A DNA stretch of 64,000 bases from Dipodascopsis uninucleata var. uninucleata (Eukaryota > Ascomycota > Lipomycetes > Lipomycetales > Lipomycetaceae). The DNA lies in contig JAJLTO010000001.1 of assembly GCA_030568195.1 (NCBI GenBank), positions 1,116,001 through 1,180,000 on the forward strand. Direction: 5' to 3'. This document shows positions 22,652 through 34,415 of this stretch, one piece after another. Below the pieces are notes generated by a model. That model had not been told where the DNA came from. It did no database searches and saw only the letters and a program-made list of their open reading frames with translations. The number at the start of each line of letters is the position of its first letter. Position 1 is the stretch's first letter. A program made the translations under genes and the position numbers.

Positions 22652-23604
22652 TTAAATCATGACCAGCTTTTTGTAAAACTTATTAAGAACTTTCTTGATT
22701 ATGCAGCCTCCTTTTGGAATCTGCGGGATTGAATTAGTTCGCGGATCCAGCGACGATGACGATAGACATTGATCATTGTTATTATTTAAGTTTTCGCTAG
22801 AACTTTCACTATTGCTGTTGCGAGCTTCATATTCAGGTGCACTGTCTGACTTGATGCTGTCCAGAAATGCTGTAGCTGCTAAAAGATCTTTCTTGCTTGT
22901 TAATATACTTGTAAAACTAAATCTATATGCTAGCCGCACTTACTTGCAAAGGATCCTCCAGAGCCTCCAGAGCCTAGACTAGCTACTTTGTACATGAACT
23001 TCTTGGTTCTTTTTAATCTGCTTTTAAGCCTAATGGCAATATAGTTGTCATGACGGGAGAATGCCAACAAGCGGTGTCGTCCCTTGAAATTCATAACATT
23101 TGGAGCTTTTGGTCGAGACCGGCTACTAGATCGAGTCAAGGAATCCAAAGTAATTTTAGTTGGAAAGCTAGAGGATGGTGAAAGACTTCCAGCCTCAATT
23201 ACAGAGCATACAAGCTCGGTCTGACATGACTGAGAATGCTCCGTGGTAGCACCGCACACATTTGGAGGTGACTTTGTCTCATACTGACAGACTGTTACAA
23301 ATTCCGAAAAAGTGACTTTTGGTGATCTTGAAGCCTCTGCACCAAGCGTGTTGTAATCGGTTTGCGCTTGATTGAGTATTGAAGAAGTGATCTCGTTGTC
23401 GGGATTTGTAATTATCGCAATAGGCTCATATCTATCATCAGATCCGACAGTTGAACAGGGAATATCAAGCGTTAAGTTTGATCTGCTATTTTTTCTCATT
23501 GGTCCACTAATGTACTCAACATGTTGAACAGTAGAGGGCAATGCTACCATAACTTGATAGTTAGCATCATCATAAGGGCTGATATCCGTCGGACTTTGTG
23601 ACAT
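22652..23604 (-). CDS. Hypothetical Ser-rich, largely disordered protein
   Basis: Not recognised. The first open segment (23604 down to 22944) encodes about 220 residues, mostly polar and Ser/Thr/Pro-rich. A basic patch follows at about 175-210 ('FKGRHRLLAFSRHDNYIAIR', then 'LKSRLKRTKKFMYK'), ending in a Gly-Ser linker. A GTAAGT donor at 22943 could open an intron of about 56 nt ending AAG at 22888 with an ATTAAC branch. This would restore phase and add a Ser/Asn-rich tail ending at 22652, for about 298 aa in all. Nearer AG dinucleotides would have to be skipped, so this join is tentative. If it is not spliced, translation ends four codons after the donor. The basic patch could bind nucleic acid or membrane; no domain supports either. 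It runs divergently from the photolyase gene. Confidence 0.5.
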
Positions 23605-25293
23605 TTGAGTTGTCAGAGAGAAATGAGCGAATCAAAGTAGTAGACAAATATAACAACTTTTGTGCAGATACAGAGGATCTTTCGTCTATATCTCTGCTGT
23701 CTGTTCTAATACTGTATGGAGTCTCTATAAATATTGAAACTGGAATATCTTCTTTTTATATACAAAAATGTGTCTGAAAGAAATTCCAAAGTAGCCTATT
23801 AGTGTTCTTCCTGATATACCAATTTTAGATTTAATGTATTACAATGCCATCAATAGCTGGTCTATGTATAATGTCATCTAATAGAGACCTTTGATGATTT
23901 TAGTTGCACGATCACGGCCCTCCATCAATTATCTGAACTCCTTGGAGGCAAGAACTATGAGGTCAACTTGAACAAGAACGAGATATGTTAAATACTAATG
24001 CTGGGATGTACATGACATAAGTTGAAACGCAGAACGCTTGAGAAGCAGTAGCTATAGTAGAAGTTTCTCCGATCGATATAAGTGCATTGAAGTCAGGCAG
24101 TTTTATTTTTTTATTCGTTCATTATATTCGGAGGGAAAACGTATATTCGGTTCCTGTCTCAGTGCAAGAGGATCAAATGGAGAGGTGTCTGATAGTGCCA
24201 AATGAGCTCAAAATACATCCCAAAGTCTAGTGAAAATTCTTTTGATAGTATACTGATTCTGGTTTATGGGCTTTCTCTTGTTGAGTATTTTAGAACTATT
24301 TATAGGAGTGGAATTTCATAATTATATTATATAAAACATCACCGCGAAGTACACGTGAAGGTTTGGTCGTGAGGTAATTACGAAGTATAATCTTGAATTA
24401 ATCACAGGAACTCACGATTGTTCTTTGGGAGAGATATCACACTCCCATCAATCATGAGCAAGGATATCCACCTGTATACACGTTCATATCTAAATATTAG
24501 TGAATAATACCATTGTACAATCTCTCATAATTAGAGATTCAAGGATATATTAATGAAGGGAAAGAGCGTGAGATGTACCGGTCACTTGTTGCTTGTGGCG
24601 TCGTCTGGCCGACTAAGTAATTGATTTTAACTGCATTTCTGGGAACACGTTATTCTTTATTATTTATGTTTAATATACGAAATATTCACGAGACTGTGTA
24701 TGGGGAGAGAGTTTATCCTTCGATAATTTTTGCATCCGAATGCTTCCTACTTACAGTTCTATCCTATATACTACTGTCATTGGTGTTTCAAGTTGACATT
24801 TTATAGTACATAGAGGAAGTCCACTTGCAGAAAAATGGCTTACTTATTCTTTTAACAGTAAATTATAGCTTGTTATACAAAAGCGAAGGCAGCCTATACC
24901 ACCTTTTAGTTAAGTCTAAATTTTTAGACTTCCCGCTTTAAGATCTGTAGAACCCTTTGAGCCGCACATGGAATGTCCAGTCGGCCAAGTTGATCTGCAT
25001 ACACTCTATGTTAGTCGTCAAGAATAGATTACAGTGTATTGACGATTGTAGCAATCCTTTTAATGAAAAGCTCATATCAATTGACAAGGAAATTAATATG
25101 TCCAAAATTCTAGTGAATAATCTGAAATACTAATTTACAGATTTTGTGAAATAAGGTTATCTGTTAACTGGTACTAGTACTATCTCGATCTGACATTGAA
25201 GCTCACGCTTCAGAGATCGTATACAGCGAAATCAGTAAAGTTTGCTCTAAACTTGACAAGAGTTACTTCCTTGTTAGATCTACTGTTTTACAG
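23605..25293. promoter_or_regulatory. divergent intergenic region upstream of photolyase
   Basis: 1.7 kb between divergent starts, AT-rich, with no supported gene. A 40-codon frame without ATG at 23872-23991 reads rather like protein but is too short to call. TATA-like runs occur near 23750 and 24320. No tRNA-like boxes were found. Confidence 0.4.
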
Positions 25294-27120
25294 ATGATAT
25301 TATTGTCTATTGCCAAGAGAGCAAAGATATTTTCACTACAAAAAATTGAAAAGACTATATACACTGCCATATCAGAAATGCCTTCAAAAGCAAGTAACAA
25401 AAGACACAGAAATAACACAGACTTACCAAATGGTAGCAGAAATCCTCATAGTTCAAATGGGATTGTTGAAGAGATTAGAAGGGTATCGGCTCTTTTCTAC
25501 CCGCGCGAGGAAATATCTAATGAGAGATGTGATAAATATATTTCGGGTGAGCTTGAGAGGCCATTCAACGCAGTGGAGAGAGCCTTAACTGAGACAGCTA
25601 GAAGGCGGAGTAGGCTGAATGTCGGTGAAGTAATCGTGCATTGGTTCAAACGGGATCTCAGGATTCAGAATAATCGAAGCTTATTTGAAGCATCTAGGAC
25701 TGCAAGAGCTGAAGGAGTCCCTTTGGTGTGTGTTTATATCTTCAGTCCGCAGGATTACGATGCGTTCCTTACTAGCGCTTGCCGAGTCGAATTCGAGTTG
25801 CAAACTTTAGAGATTCTTAAGAAAGATTTGTCTAAGTTAAATATTCCTTTATCAATACAAATCGCAGAAACGCGTACTAGAGTGCCAGAAGTTCTAGTCC
25901 GTTTCTGCAAAAATGTCGGATCTAGGAGTTTATTTTGCAACTTGGAGTATGAAGTAGATGAACTACGCCGAGAGGCAAAATTGGTCACAGAGTGTATCAA
26001 TTCTCATGACATAAATATGCAGGTATATAATGATACATGTATCGTGTGTCCTGGAGTTTTATCTTCAAAAAAGGGTACACAGTACACTGTCTTTACGCCT
26101 TGGTATAAAAGCTGGTTATCATACTTGAAAGAGCAGGCAGATGACGGCTTTGTGGAGTGTTTCGATAATCCGTCATCGAATGACGAAAGCGTTCTACAAA
26201 CTTTGTCAGGTCTATTTGATTCGAGAGTTCCGGATGCTCCTGTAAATAAATCACTGCCACCATCTGAAAAAGCTCGTTTTCAAGAGCTCTATCCGGCAGG
26301 GGAGCATGAAGCTGTAAGAATACTAAATAGATTTATCTCAGAGACATGTCGAGATTACAGTGACAATCGCGATTTTCCAGCTCGAAATGCGACCTCATTA
26401 ATAAGTCCATATCTTGCCTGTGGAGCGTTGAGTGCCAGAACTGCTATCAATGTAGCAATCAAACACAATAACAGTTCTATTGATAGTGGAGCAAAAGGTA
26501 TCGTGGCATGGATTAGAGAACTTGCCTGGAGGGACTTTTATAAGCATATCCTTGTTCAACGGCCCTATGTCTGTATGAATAAGCCCTTTAAGCTCGAATA
26601 TTCAGACCTTCAATGGGAGCAGAACTACTCACATTTTAGACTTTGGACAGAAGGAAAGACAGGCTATCCCATTGTCGATGCCGCTATGCGACAATTGAAC
26701 AAAACAGGATATATGCATAATCGATGCCGCATGATTACTGCGTCATTTCTAGCAAAACACTTGATGCTAGATTGGAGACTTGGCGAAAAGTTCTTTATGT
26801 CAAAGCTGATTGATGGTGATTTCGCAAGCAACAATGGTGGATGGGGATTTTCTTCATCAACTGGAGTTGACAGCCAGCCATATTTTCGCATGTTTAACCC
26901 GACAATACAAAGCAAGAAATTTGATCCAGATGGAGAATATATTAAGCTGTGGGTTCCTGAACTGAGTGAGCTAAATAGTACTCAAATCCATAGTCCATAT
27001 GATACGAGTGAAGGTAGGGAAATCGCTTTGAGAGCTGAATATCCAGAGCCCATAGTGGAGCATACGTTCGCCCGTAACCGTGCTTTAGCGCGATATCGCG
27101 CTGCATTAGGAGCGGATTAA
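25294..27120 (+). CDS. PHR1: Deoxyribodipyrimidine (CPD) photolyase
   Basis: Light-driven repair of cyclobutane pyrimidine dimers using FAD plus an antenna chromophore. The single-exon product is 608 aa. The antenna domain begins at about 110 with 'VIVHWFKRDLRIQNNRSL', the class I N-terminal signature. The FAD-binding domain carries 'LISPYLACGALSAR', 'WIRELAWRDFYKHIL' and the flavin/Trp signature 'TGYPIVDAAMRQL', then 'TGYMHNRCRM'. It ends with 'LIDGDFASNNGGWGF' and 'SSTGVDSQPYFRMFNP'. These are the CPD class I residues as in yeast Phr1, rather than cryptochrome-DASH. The 109-residue N-terminal extension starts with a basic amphipathic stretch, and a second in-frame ATG lies at 25378. The longer form may go to mitochondria and the shorter to the nucleus, as suggested for the yeast enzyme; this is inference. 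Confidence 0.95.
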   Translation: MILLSIAKRAKIFSLQKIEKTIYTAISEMPSKASNKRHRNNTDLPNGSRNPHSSNGIVEEIRRVSALFYPREEISNERCDKYISGELERPFNAVERALTETARRRSRLNVGEVIVHWFKRDLRIQNNRSLFEASRTARAEGVPLVCVYIFSPQDYDAFLTSACRVEFELQTLEILKKDLSKLNIPLSIQIAETRTRVPEVLVRFCKNVGSRSLFCNLEYEVDELRREAKLVTECINSHDINMQVYNDTCIVCPGVLSSKKGTQYTVFTPWYKSWLSYLKEQADDGFVECFDNPSSNDESVLQTLSGLFDSRVPDAPVNKSLPPSEKARFQELYPAGEHEAVRILNRFISETCRDYSDNRDFPARNATSLISPYLACGALSARTAINVAIKHNNSSIDSGAKGIVAWIRELAWRDFYKHILVQRPYVCMNKPFKLEYSDLQWEQNYSHFRLWTEGKTGYPIVDAAMRQLNKTGYMHNRCRMITASFLAKHLMLDWRLGEKFFMSKLIDGDFASNNGGWGFSSSTGVDSQPYFRMFNPTIQSKKFDPDGEYIKLWVPELSELNSTQIHSPYDTSEGREIALRAEYPEPIVEHTFARNRALARYRAALGAD

Positions 27121-28745
27121 ACTAATAACTAACTCTGTATACTAGTATTGTATGTAATATATTTATATTGAGTAATTTGCAAGCATGAATCTTTGTACGT
27201 ATCCAGAAGTTACAGAACTGCAGATATTCAGCGCATACTATCTACAACCTGCGCGATAACCAAATAGTATTTATTAACAGAACCTAAAAGCGCATTTATC
27301 GAATAGTTCAAGGTGATGGTGCATTTTGCTTAAAATACTATAATATCGATTGTAACTTATGATATAACTGCGTAGAATGGCGCTGTTCTGAGAGAGCCGT
27401 AATCAATTCTGGCTATATTCAAATGGTAAGCACATATAAATTATTACAAGTAGACAATGAGAATATTACGGAAAATAGTCCGCTTGGAAACTAAAACACT
27501 TTTATATCTACTCGTAGTAGCATTTCACAGGTTAATTTCGGCGAATTAGGTATTGTGCCGCCCCTCACGGAGATGAAGTGTTTGTCACGTTCTGATATGG
27601 TGTTTCAACACAAGATCCTATTAAGCAATTAAATCTTCGTAAGAGTCACTCTATCAATGTCATAATGACAGGAAACTATTGTTTAGATTGAATGCCAAGG
27701 CATTGTGATGGTATTAGTTTATAATTATACTTGTACGATTTCAAAGGTATACGAAATAATGGTCCGATCGACTTTTCCTGCATCCTCCATCCTAAGAACA
27801 ATGGGCTATGAAAATTGGAAAATCTGGGGTAACCCTAAACCGACATGTAAATTCAGCTCCATTTGCTATAATTGTTGTCTAGCTATGATGGCAAATAATG
27901 GCCCAAAATATACTGAGAAGTATAGATAGCGCAATATTTCTAATCGAGGAAAGTATTTATATAGTCTAAATGCAGCTCTACCATGTATGAAGATAATTAA
28001 TTATGGTTTGTGAAAGCAAGTATCGTCTGTTACCATATACCAGGATTCTGGTCAAGAGTCTCTACCAATGCACAGAATGTCTCTGAAATACATTCTTTGT
28101 CCTCCACTGTAAATATATAGGATATATTATCAGCTAAGCAATAGTATACATTTTTGTCGAAGCTTGATAGCAGACTAGTAGTTGCATCTATGCGAAAATA
28201 TACCTATATACAGATTTACAGGAGGACTGCTGGCGAGAAGGCGGGGAAGACAAATCATGCTAGCTTAATTCCGGAGTTCAAACAGCTCGATTCTTTTTGA
28301 TTTAGCTCGAATATATGGTAGAAGAATATTCTCTGGAGAATGCGATATTTCCGACTTACACAACGTCGATAGTATAGTTAAGACTATCACAGGGCTCGAT
28401 ACTCTGTCGGAAATGAATGCCAGATTCTCTCCTCATTTAACTAGATCACACTATGTATTGATATTTGTTCTTCGTTGAGCAGATCCTGTTTTTAAGATAG
28501 TGAATGGCTAAGTACAATAATACTTAAATGCTTCATAACCTCTAAAACTATATATGGGCATCAATATCGGTACTTTCATTTCCAGTCGATTCTTGGAGTC
28601 TGAAGTAACTTTATCCTCAAAATATATTGAATACCGATCAGAATAAACAATTCTGGAGAAACCGGACAAAATTATTAATATATATAATTTATTGATAGCT
28701 TGTGGTCTCAAAATTTCATTTTGATCCATAACACGAAAAAGCAAA
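27121..28745. other. intergenic, photolyase to sugar transporter
   Basis: 1.6 kb AT-rich gap between two plus-strand genes. A 74-codon frame at 27705-27929 has no recognisable domain. No tRNA or repeat structure was seen. It presumably contains the photolyase 3' end and a long sugar-transporter promoter. Confidence 0.4.
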
Positions 28746-30314
28746 ATGTTTAAAGATGGATCTATTATTCCATCAATTCTAATGGGACTATTTCCCGCAG
28801 TTTGCGGCATTCTCTACGGATTCGATACCGGTCTAATCTCAGGAGTTATTGCAATGAAAAATTTTAAGAAGGCATATGGTACAATTGATGCTGATGGTAC
28901 TCCGATTCTGTCATCAAGCCGACAGTCACTATTTGTGTCGATTATCTCAGCAGGATTGTGTATCGGTGCACTTGCAACAGGAACTATAGCGGATCGTATC
29001 GGTCGTCGATATAGTATGATTTGCGGATGTGCTATCTTTACTGTAGGTGTCATTATCCAGATAGCCGCTGTAAATGTTCCCGGGTTCGTCATTGGACGCT
29101 TCATTGCAGGCCTGGGCGCTGGACAAGTATCTTCTACTAGTCCTATATACCAGGCAGAGGTTACACCCAAGCATCTCAGAGGTACCATTATGGCAGCCTT
29201 CCATACTTCGCGTGCTTTTGGAGTATTCCTTTCTTCAGTTGTGAACTATGCAGCTCGAAACTTATCAGGAATGTCTTGTTTTCGGGTGCCAATTGGTCTT
29301 CAGTTTGTCTTTAGTACTGTGATAGTTGTTTGTGTTCTTACAGTTCTACCGGAGACACCAAGATACTGGATCAAGAAGAACGAAATGGATAAGGCGCGAA
29401 AGTCGCTTTCTGCAATACGGCACAGAAAACCGAATGATCCTTTGATTGATCAGGAGTTGAACGAAATAAAGGTACAGCTTGCATACGAAGATTCTATTGG
29501 TAAAGCGACATTTAGAGACTGCTTCAGACGCGGTAATCGTCAGCTACATCGAACAATAATGGGAATGCTAATACAGGCTCTGGAACAACTTGTGGGGGTC
29601 AATTTCATTAAATACTTCGGAACAGAGTTTTTTCAGAATGCTGGAATTCAAAACTCATTTCTGATTTCTGTGTTAACAAACGGTGTATCAGTTGCCTCTA
29701 CATTTTCAGCAATGTATTTCGTCGAGCGACTCGGACGACGGAAACTGTTGTTTGTGGGTACTATAGGCTGCTTTGCTACTGAATATATTGTCGCGATAGT
29801 CGGTATAACAACCTCATCTACAATTGCAAATCGTGTTATGATTGCCTTCACATGTCTTTATTTGGTATTTGAATCAGGTTCTATTGCTCCTCCTGGATGG
29901 GTCGTTGTCGGCGAATCGTTCCCACTGAAGACCCGTGCCAAGTGTATTTCCTTGTCTGTGGCTACTAATTTTATTACAAATTTTGCTATTACTTTCGCAA
30001 CACCATATCTCGTTGGCAAGGGCCCAGGAAATGCAGATCTCGGTTACAAAGTTTTCTTTATATGGGGCAGTGCAGGATTGCTTATGTTTGTATTTGTATT
30101 CACATGGGTATTCGAAACCAAAGGCTTGTCTCTCGAACAGGTAGATGAATGTTACAATACAATCAAGTATGCTTGGCAGTCTTCAAGGTTTGTACCTTCT
30201 TCTACAATCGAAGATGGCATCGCCAAACAGATTGCTATGCGCAGTAACAACGGAGGCTTTGATGAAGAGAAAGCCATTGTAGCTATTGTCGAGGATGTCG
30301 CTCGAATTTCATGA
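28746..30314 (+). CDS. MFS sugar porter, hexose-transporter type
   Basis: Twelve-helix plasma-membrane sugar porter, 522 aa, single exon. Helix 1 contains 'GILYGFDTGLISGVIAM', and loop 2-3 has 'GTIADRIGRRYSM'. After helix 4 comes 'PIYQAEVTPKHLRGTIM', loop 6 begins with 'LPETPRYWIKK', and after helix 8 comes 'VERLGRRKLLF'. The C-terminal signature 'FETKGLSLEQVDECY' (PETKG type) is present. Two usually invariant sites differ. The helix-7 QQLTG motif reads EQLVG, with Lys at a position normally aromatic ('FIKYFGT'). The helix-10 region reads 'WVVVGESFPLKTRAKC' rather than a GE(I/V)FPL form. These sites bind sugar in known porters, so substrate range or transport rate may differ. The short N and C termini argue against a long-tailed Rgt2/Snf3 sensor. 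Confidence 0.9.
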   Translation: MFKDGSIIPSILMGLFPAVCGILYGFDTGLISGVIAMKNFKKAYGTIDADGTPILSSSRQSLFVSIISAGLCIGALATGTIADRIGRRYSMICGCAIFTVGVIIQIAAVNVPGFVIGRFIAGLGAGQVSSTSPIYQAEVTPKHLRGTIMAAFHTSRAFGVFLSSVVNYAARNLSGMSCFRVPIGLQFVFSTVIVVCVLTVLPETPRYWIKKNEMDKARKSLSAIRHRKPNDPLIDQELNEIKVQLAYEDSIGKATFRDCFRRGNRQLHRTIMGMLIQALEQLVGVNFIKYFGTEFFQNAGIQNSFLISVLTNGVSVASTFSAMYFVERLGRRKLLFVGTIGCFATEYIVAIVGITTSSTIANRVMIAFTCLYLVFESGSIAPPGWVVVGESFPLKTRAKCISLSVATNFITNFAITFATPYLVGKGPGNADLGYKVFFIWGSAGLLMFVFVFTWVFETKGLSLEQVDECYNTIKYAWQSSRFVPSSTIEDGIAKQIAMRSNNGGFDEEKAIVAIVEDVARIS

Positions 30315-31237
30315 TGTTGTCAAAATATTAATATTATAAAATGCAAACACCTTCTACTGATCAATTATTTGACATTGACGCAGTACAAAGCTAAGATGAT
30401 GAAGCATTTACTTGCAAAGAACTCTGAGTAAGCGAAAATGATGTAAAGGGCATTCATATATTGTAGTTTAATCATGTTAAAGTTTATATTTCAGAGCAGA
30501 CTTTTTATGTATTTTCCTCGTACTCACAGTAAGGTGTGCGTTTCCGATATACCCCACTTAGTCGGAGATTACTCCGTAAACTCTCCTATTTGTGAATGCA
30601 ATTTTGCTATCCGAAAGAGTCCTCATCGTAAACACCGTTGCAATTACTTTTGCTATCCATTTGCATCTTTCAGACTGTTTTAGTATCTCATTAATTGGCG
30701 ATAGAGCAGGGGAGGCTGAATATTGCTTTTATTGTGCATAATTGATTAATAATACAAGTATTAAGCTGTTGTTGGGCTTTCCGTCAATTGCAGCTTACAT
30801 GTCAAGGGTAGCAGATATTGGTCTATACTTGCATATCTGACATTCTGGATATAGGTATGCTATTACTTGTCATACGTAGTGTTTATAGCTTTGTCGTATG
30901 GCTTGGAATGCCGGGTAGATTAGCTGTCTGGCAATGCTTGACTACCAATGCTAGATAATGCAGGAGCTCATAGGACATCAGAAGTGCTCTAATTAGTATT
31001 ATTCTTGCTAGATAGCAGTTTGTAGTTGTACTTTTAGAATGTCAAGGACTGATTACTGTTAGATTCTATTACATTAGGTGGACATTGAAGTTTTTTTCTT
31101 TGCGGAGTCTCGGTGGTGTTGAATATGTGTTATAGCGTGCCTGCTGTGAATAAATCATATTCGTACCTATCCAATAGTCAAGAGCCTTGATAATCAATCA
31201 ACATATATGATTGACTGATCGATTGAAATAATACATT
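30315..31237. promoter_or_regulatory. upstream region of microexon regulator
   Basis: 923 bp between two plus-strand genes. A 69-codon frame at 30474-30683 shows no domain and is not supported. No RNA gene was recognised. It likely contains the 3' end of the sugar porter and the regulator's promoter. Confidence 0.4.
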
Positions 31238-34200
31238 ATGGCAAGTTCCGATCACCAAGGTACGCCGACGTCTACACGCTCATCGCTTTCGCGGTTGTCC
31301 TCGTCGTCAATATCGCCTGCAGCCGAAGATGCTGACAGCGGTGTTCGACACGAATCTGGTATATCCGCAAAATCTGATTATATTGTTACCAAAACGAACG
31401 CAAAGAGGACACAAGATGCCCTTCACGATTATTCTGTGGATATGCGTGATTATGATAGCATCGTGAAGCCAAATGGAAATTCGAACGATCAAAGGCGTAT
31501 GCCATCCAACGCTGCGGATAGTGCTTCTGCTAGTACCGTAACTATTTCCCCGCAACAGCAGCCTGGATCCAGCCAGAGGCGAGGAAGAAAGAGAGGTAGA
31601 AAGAACAGCACACGAGCATGTGATATATGCAAAGGGTATATATGACATAAAGAATACAAAAATTTCCAGTAGCTAACATTTCATATAGAAAGAAGATTCG
31701 GTGTGATGGTACACAGGTGAGTATAATTGCTCTATTATAAATTTTGGAATTACTGACAGTTCTACTTAAGCCCTGTGCTAGATGTACTAGACTTCTGCTT
31801 AGTAAGTAACTCCTCCCTTTCCAGTCTATTATCTCAAAACCATTCTAACTTGTAAAGATTGCACATACGATTGCAAATACACCAGGGGAGTTTATGTTGC
31901 CCCTATGCGTTCGATGGCACTACAAACCGATCCCCTACCAGAATCATCGCAAAGTCGGCCGTTAAGCTCAAGGGTAGTAACTGGTATTGACACCATTGAT
32001 CGTGCTCTTGAGAATGTTCAAGGACACATGCTTGGAGCTATGTGGTCAAAACGTGAGCAGAACTCTCCAGCGGATACAGTACCACCAGATACATACAGTC
32101 CGGCATCTTTGAATACAATATCATCAGGCGATAGCACAGTTAATAAGTTCATAGAAAAGAAAGGCGACGGAACAGGTCCAAATGATAATATTACTGCATC
32201 TATTCCAATAGATGATGCTTCCAACATTGTAGATAATACAGGATATAGAGGGGGGGCATCTGAACAGATCTCTGCAGGCCATCCAGCTGTGCCTCCACAT
32301 CAGAGACAATTTTGGTTTAATGAACTTCCAATTGGTGTTATTGATTCAAAGTTTTTGGCATTGCCACCAAAAAAGGTAGCAGCAAAACTTGTTGATTGGT
32401 ATTTTGACAATGCAGCGCCTACCTACAGAATATTGCACCGGCCCTTGGTAGAAGAATGGATCAATATGGGATTTTACAGTGACTCGAGCTCAGAGAATTT
32501 CCTTGACGTCAATGTTACGCCGCATATGTCACCAGAACATGAAGCTTCTCGCAGGAAACTATTAGGTGATCCTAGTATATCAGCAGTAATATTCTCAGTC
32601 TGGGCAATGGGATGCCAATTTCCAGTGGATATAAATGATAATGACCTAGATCATAGAAGGATGTTACAATATAGATCTCAACAGTTTTTTTTAATTGCAC
32701 AACTTGAGCTAGAACGTACATCTGTGGTTGGAGACCAATTGACGGCATTGCAGGCGCAAGTAATTATGATAGAGTATCTCTTGACGACATCCAGGGTTAA
32801 GGCGGCATGGGATTTACTATTATTAGTGAAGAATACCGCAAATACTCTAGACTTGAACAGAAGGGAGACTCGTTACAATAGGCGACAGACTCGTGATAGA
32901 TTGCGGCTCGAATTAAAGAAGCGTACATTTTGGGCTATATATATCATGGAAACCTACATGTGTACAATGTTGGAGAAAACACTCACTTGGGCGGAAGAAG
33001 ATATAACAGTGGATTGGCCAGCAATAGCAAGGTATGAACTTTTACAGCAAATAACTGATGTGAATGGAGATGCTGCTGCAGATGCTATAGCGTCATTTGA
33101 CTATGGTGACAAAAAGTCTTTACCGAGTTTAATGTATTCATTGGTTGGTCAGGCCAAATTATCCCGTATTGTGAGATCTGCGCTTCGTCGTCTCTATCCG
33201 GGCCATCCAATAGTTAATCAAGAAAGTATAATTGACGAGTTGTCGGAACAAGTGCAGCAATGGCAAAAAGAGCTTCCGTCATTTTTGACAGAGGGTTCCG
33301 AGACTCTGGCTCTACCTTATTCGCGTCAGGCTGACGTGGTGCACTTAGCCCGAGAGCATGCCTTGATTTTGATATCTCGTCCATCTTTAAATTTGTTTGA
33401 CGGCATGGCAGAAGCCTCTAAGCTATCATCGCTTTCACCAGTTGACATTCCTCCGAGACGAAAAGCACAGCAGGACTACTGTCTTGAAGCGGCCATGCGC
33501 GTTGCACAGTATCGTGATTTTTCTGGTCTCACAGGATCAAATTGGTTTGTAGCATATGTGGCGTTTTGTGCTATAACAGTCATGTTTGTATATCTTTCGT
33601 ATCATCCACAGGCGCCACAGCGCCATAGAGTACTACAGGGTGCCCGACAATTGTGCGATGTTGAGATGATGCTTGCACGTGAGAGCGACATGGCAAAACG
33701 CTATGTATCAGCTCTAAAGGAACTCTGGCAACAGGTGCGAAATCGACTGCGCAAGCAAATGAATGACGAAGCTAGAAGTAACAGTCAATTTGAGCGTTAT
33801 GGCAATTCAGAGTGCGCTGTATCATCATCTGCCTTACAAGGAGCTACAAGTAGACAAGGGAATGATACGAACACATCTGATATGATGCACGCGACAAACT
33901 ATCCGAATGAATCTGGTAGTAGTCGTGCGTTGCAAGCTAGTGGTCCATATAGTAGCTTTTTTCCAGTCCTATCTGACCAGGAACAGCAGTTCAGCACGTT
34001 CCCATCATCAGGTGAGCGTATGACTGGGAAACAAAGGCAGTCCGCCAATCGCAAGCAAATTACGTATGAAGATAATGATTTTACAGTAAATTTAACTGAT
34101 GATGGATTTTGGGCGTTTGAAAGTTGGGACAACGGTCTAATGGCAAAGTATGCGTCGACATCACGGGGAGGTACGATAACACCTTTAGGATCCCTTGGTC

Positions 34201-34415
34201 TTATTTCAGGCGCCGCAAGTGCCGGTCACTTTGGTGCTCCTGGTACAGTAGGTCAGTCACCAGCAGCCCCGGCAACAGCAAATAATGCTACTCCGGGGAG
34301 TGACGTAGGTGCTGATGAACTTAGCAAAATGTTGTTTGGCGATTTGCTAGAAAATCTTGCACAATCCTTTCAAGGATTTGACTCTGCAGCTTCTGCAGGG
34401 TTTGCAGGTCAATAG
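31238..34415 (+). CDS. Zn2Cys6 transcription factor split by three introns in the zinc cluster
   Basis: Four exons: 31238-31635, 31689-31716 (28 nt), 31771-31801 (31 nt) and 31858-34415. Introns are 53, 54 and 56 nt, with donors GTATAT, GTGAGT and GTAAGT and acceptors TATAG, TTAAG and AAAG; phases 2, 0 and 1 all restore. The product is 1004 aa. The join creates a perfect cluster: Cys 128, 131, 138, 144, 147 and 154 (C-x2-C-x6-C-x5-C-x2-C-x6-C) preceded by a basic 'RRGRKRGRKNSTRA'. The regulatory domain lies at about 280-600, with 'SAVIFSVWAMGCQFP', 'WDLLLLVKNTANTLDLN' and 'KRTFWAIYIMETYM'. The C-terminal 300 residues are Ser/Asn/Gly-rich. Skipping either tiny exon would destroy the DNA-binding domain. 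It lies between two sugar porters, so a role in sugar uptake is possible but unproven. Confidence 0.9.

Noticed and set aside
23872-23991. 40-codon ATG-less frame ending 'EVNLNKNEIC', a little like a LINE reverse transcriptase segment
   Set aside because: It is very short, lacks any catalytic motif, and has no flanking element structure, poly-A tail or target-site duplication. The resemblance is too weak to call.
27705-27929. 74-codon ORF between photolyase and sugar porter
   Set aside because: No recognisable domain, and codon content is like the surrounding AT-rich spacer.
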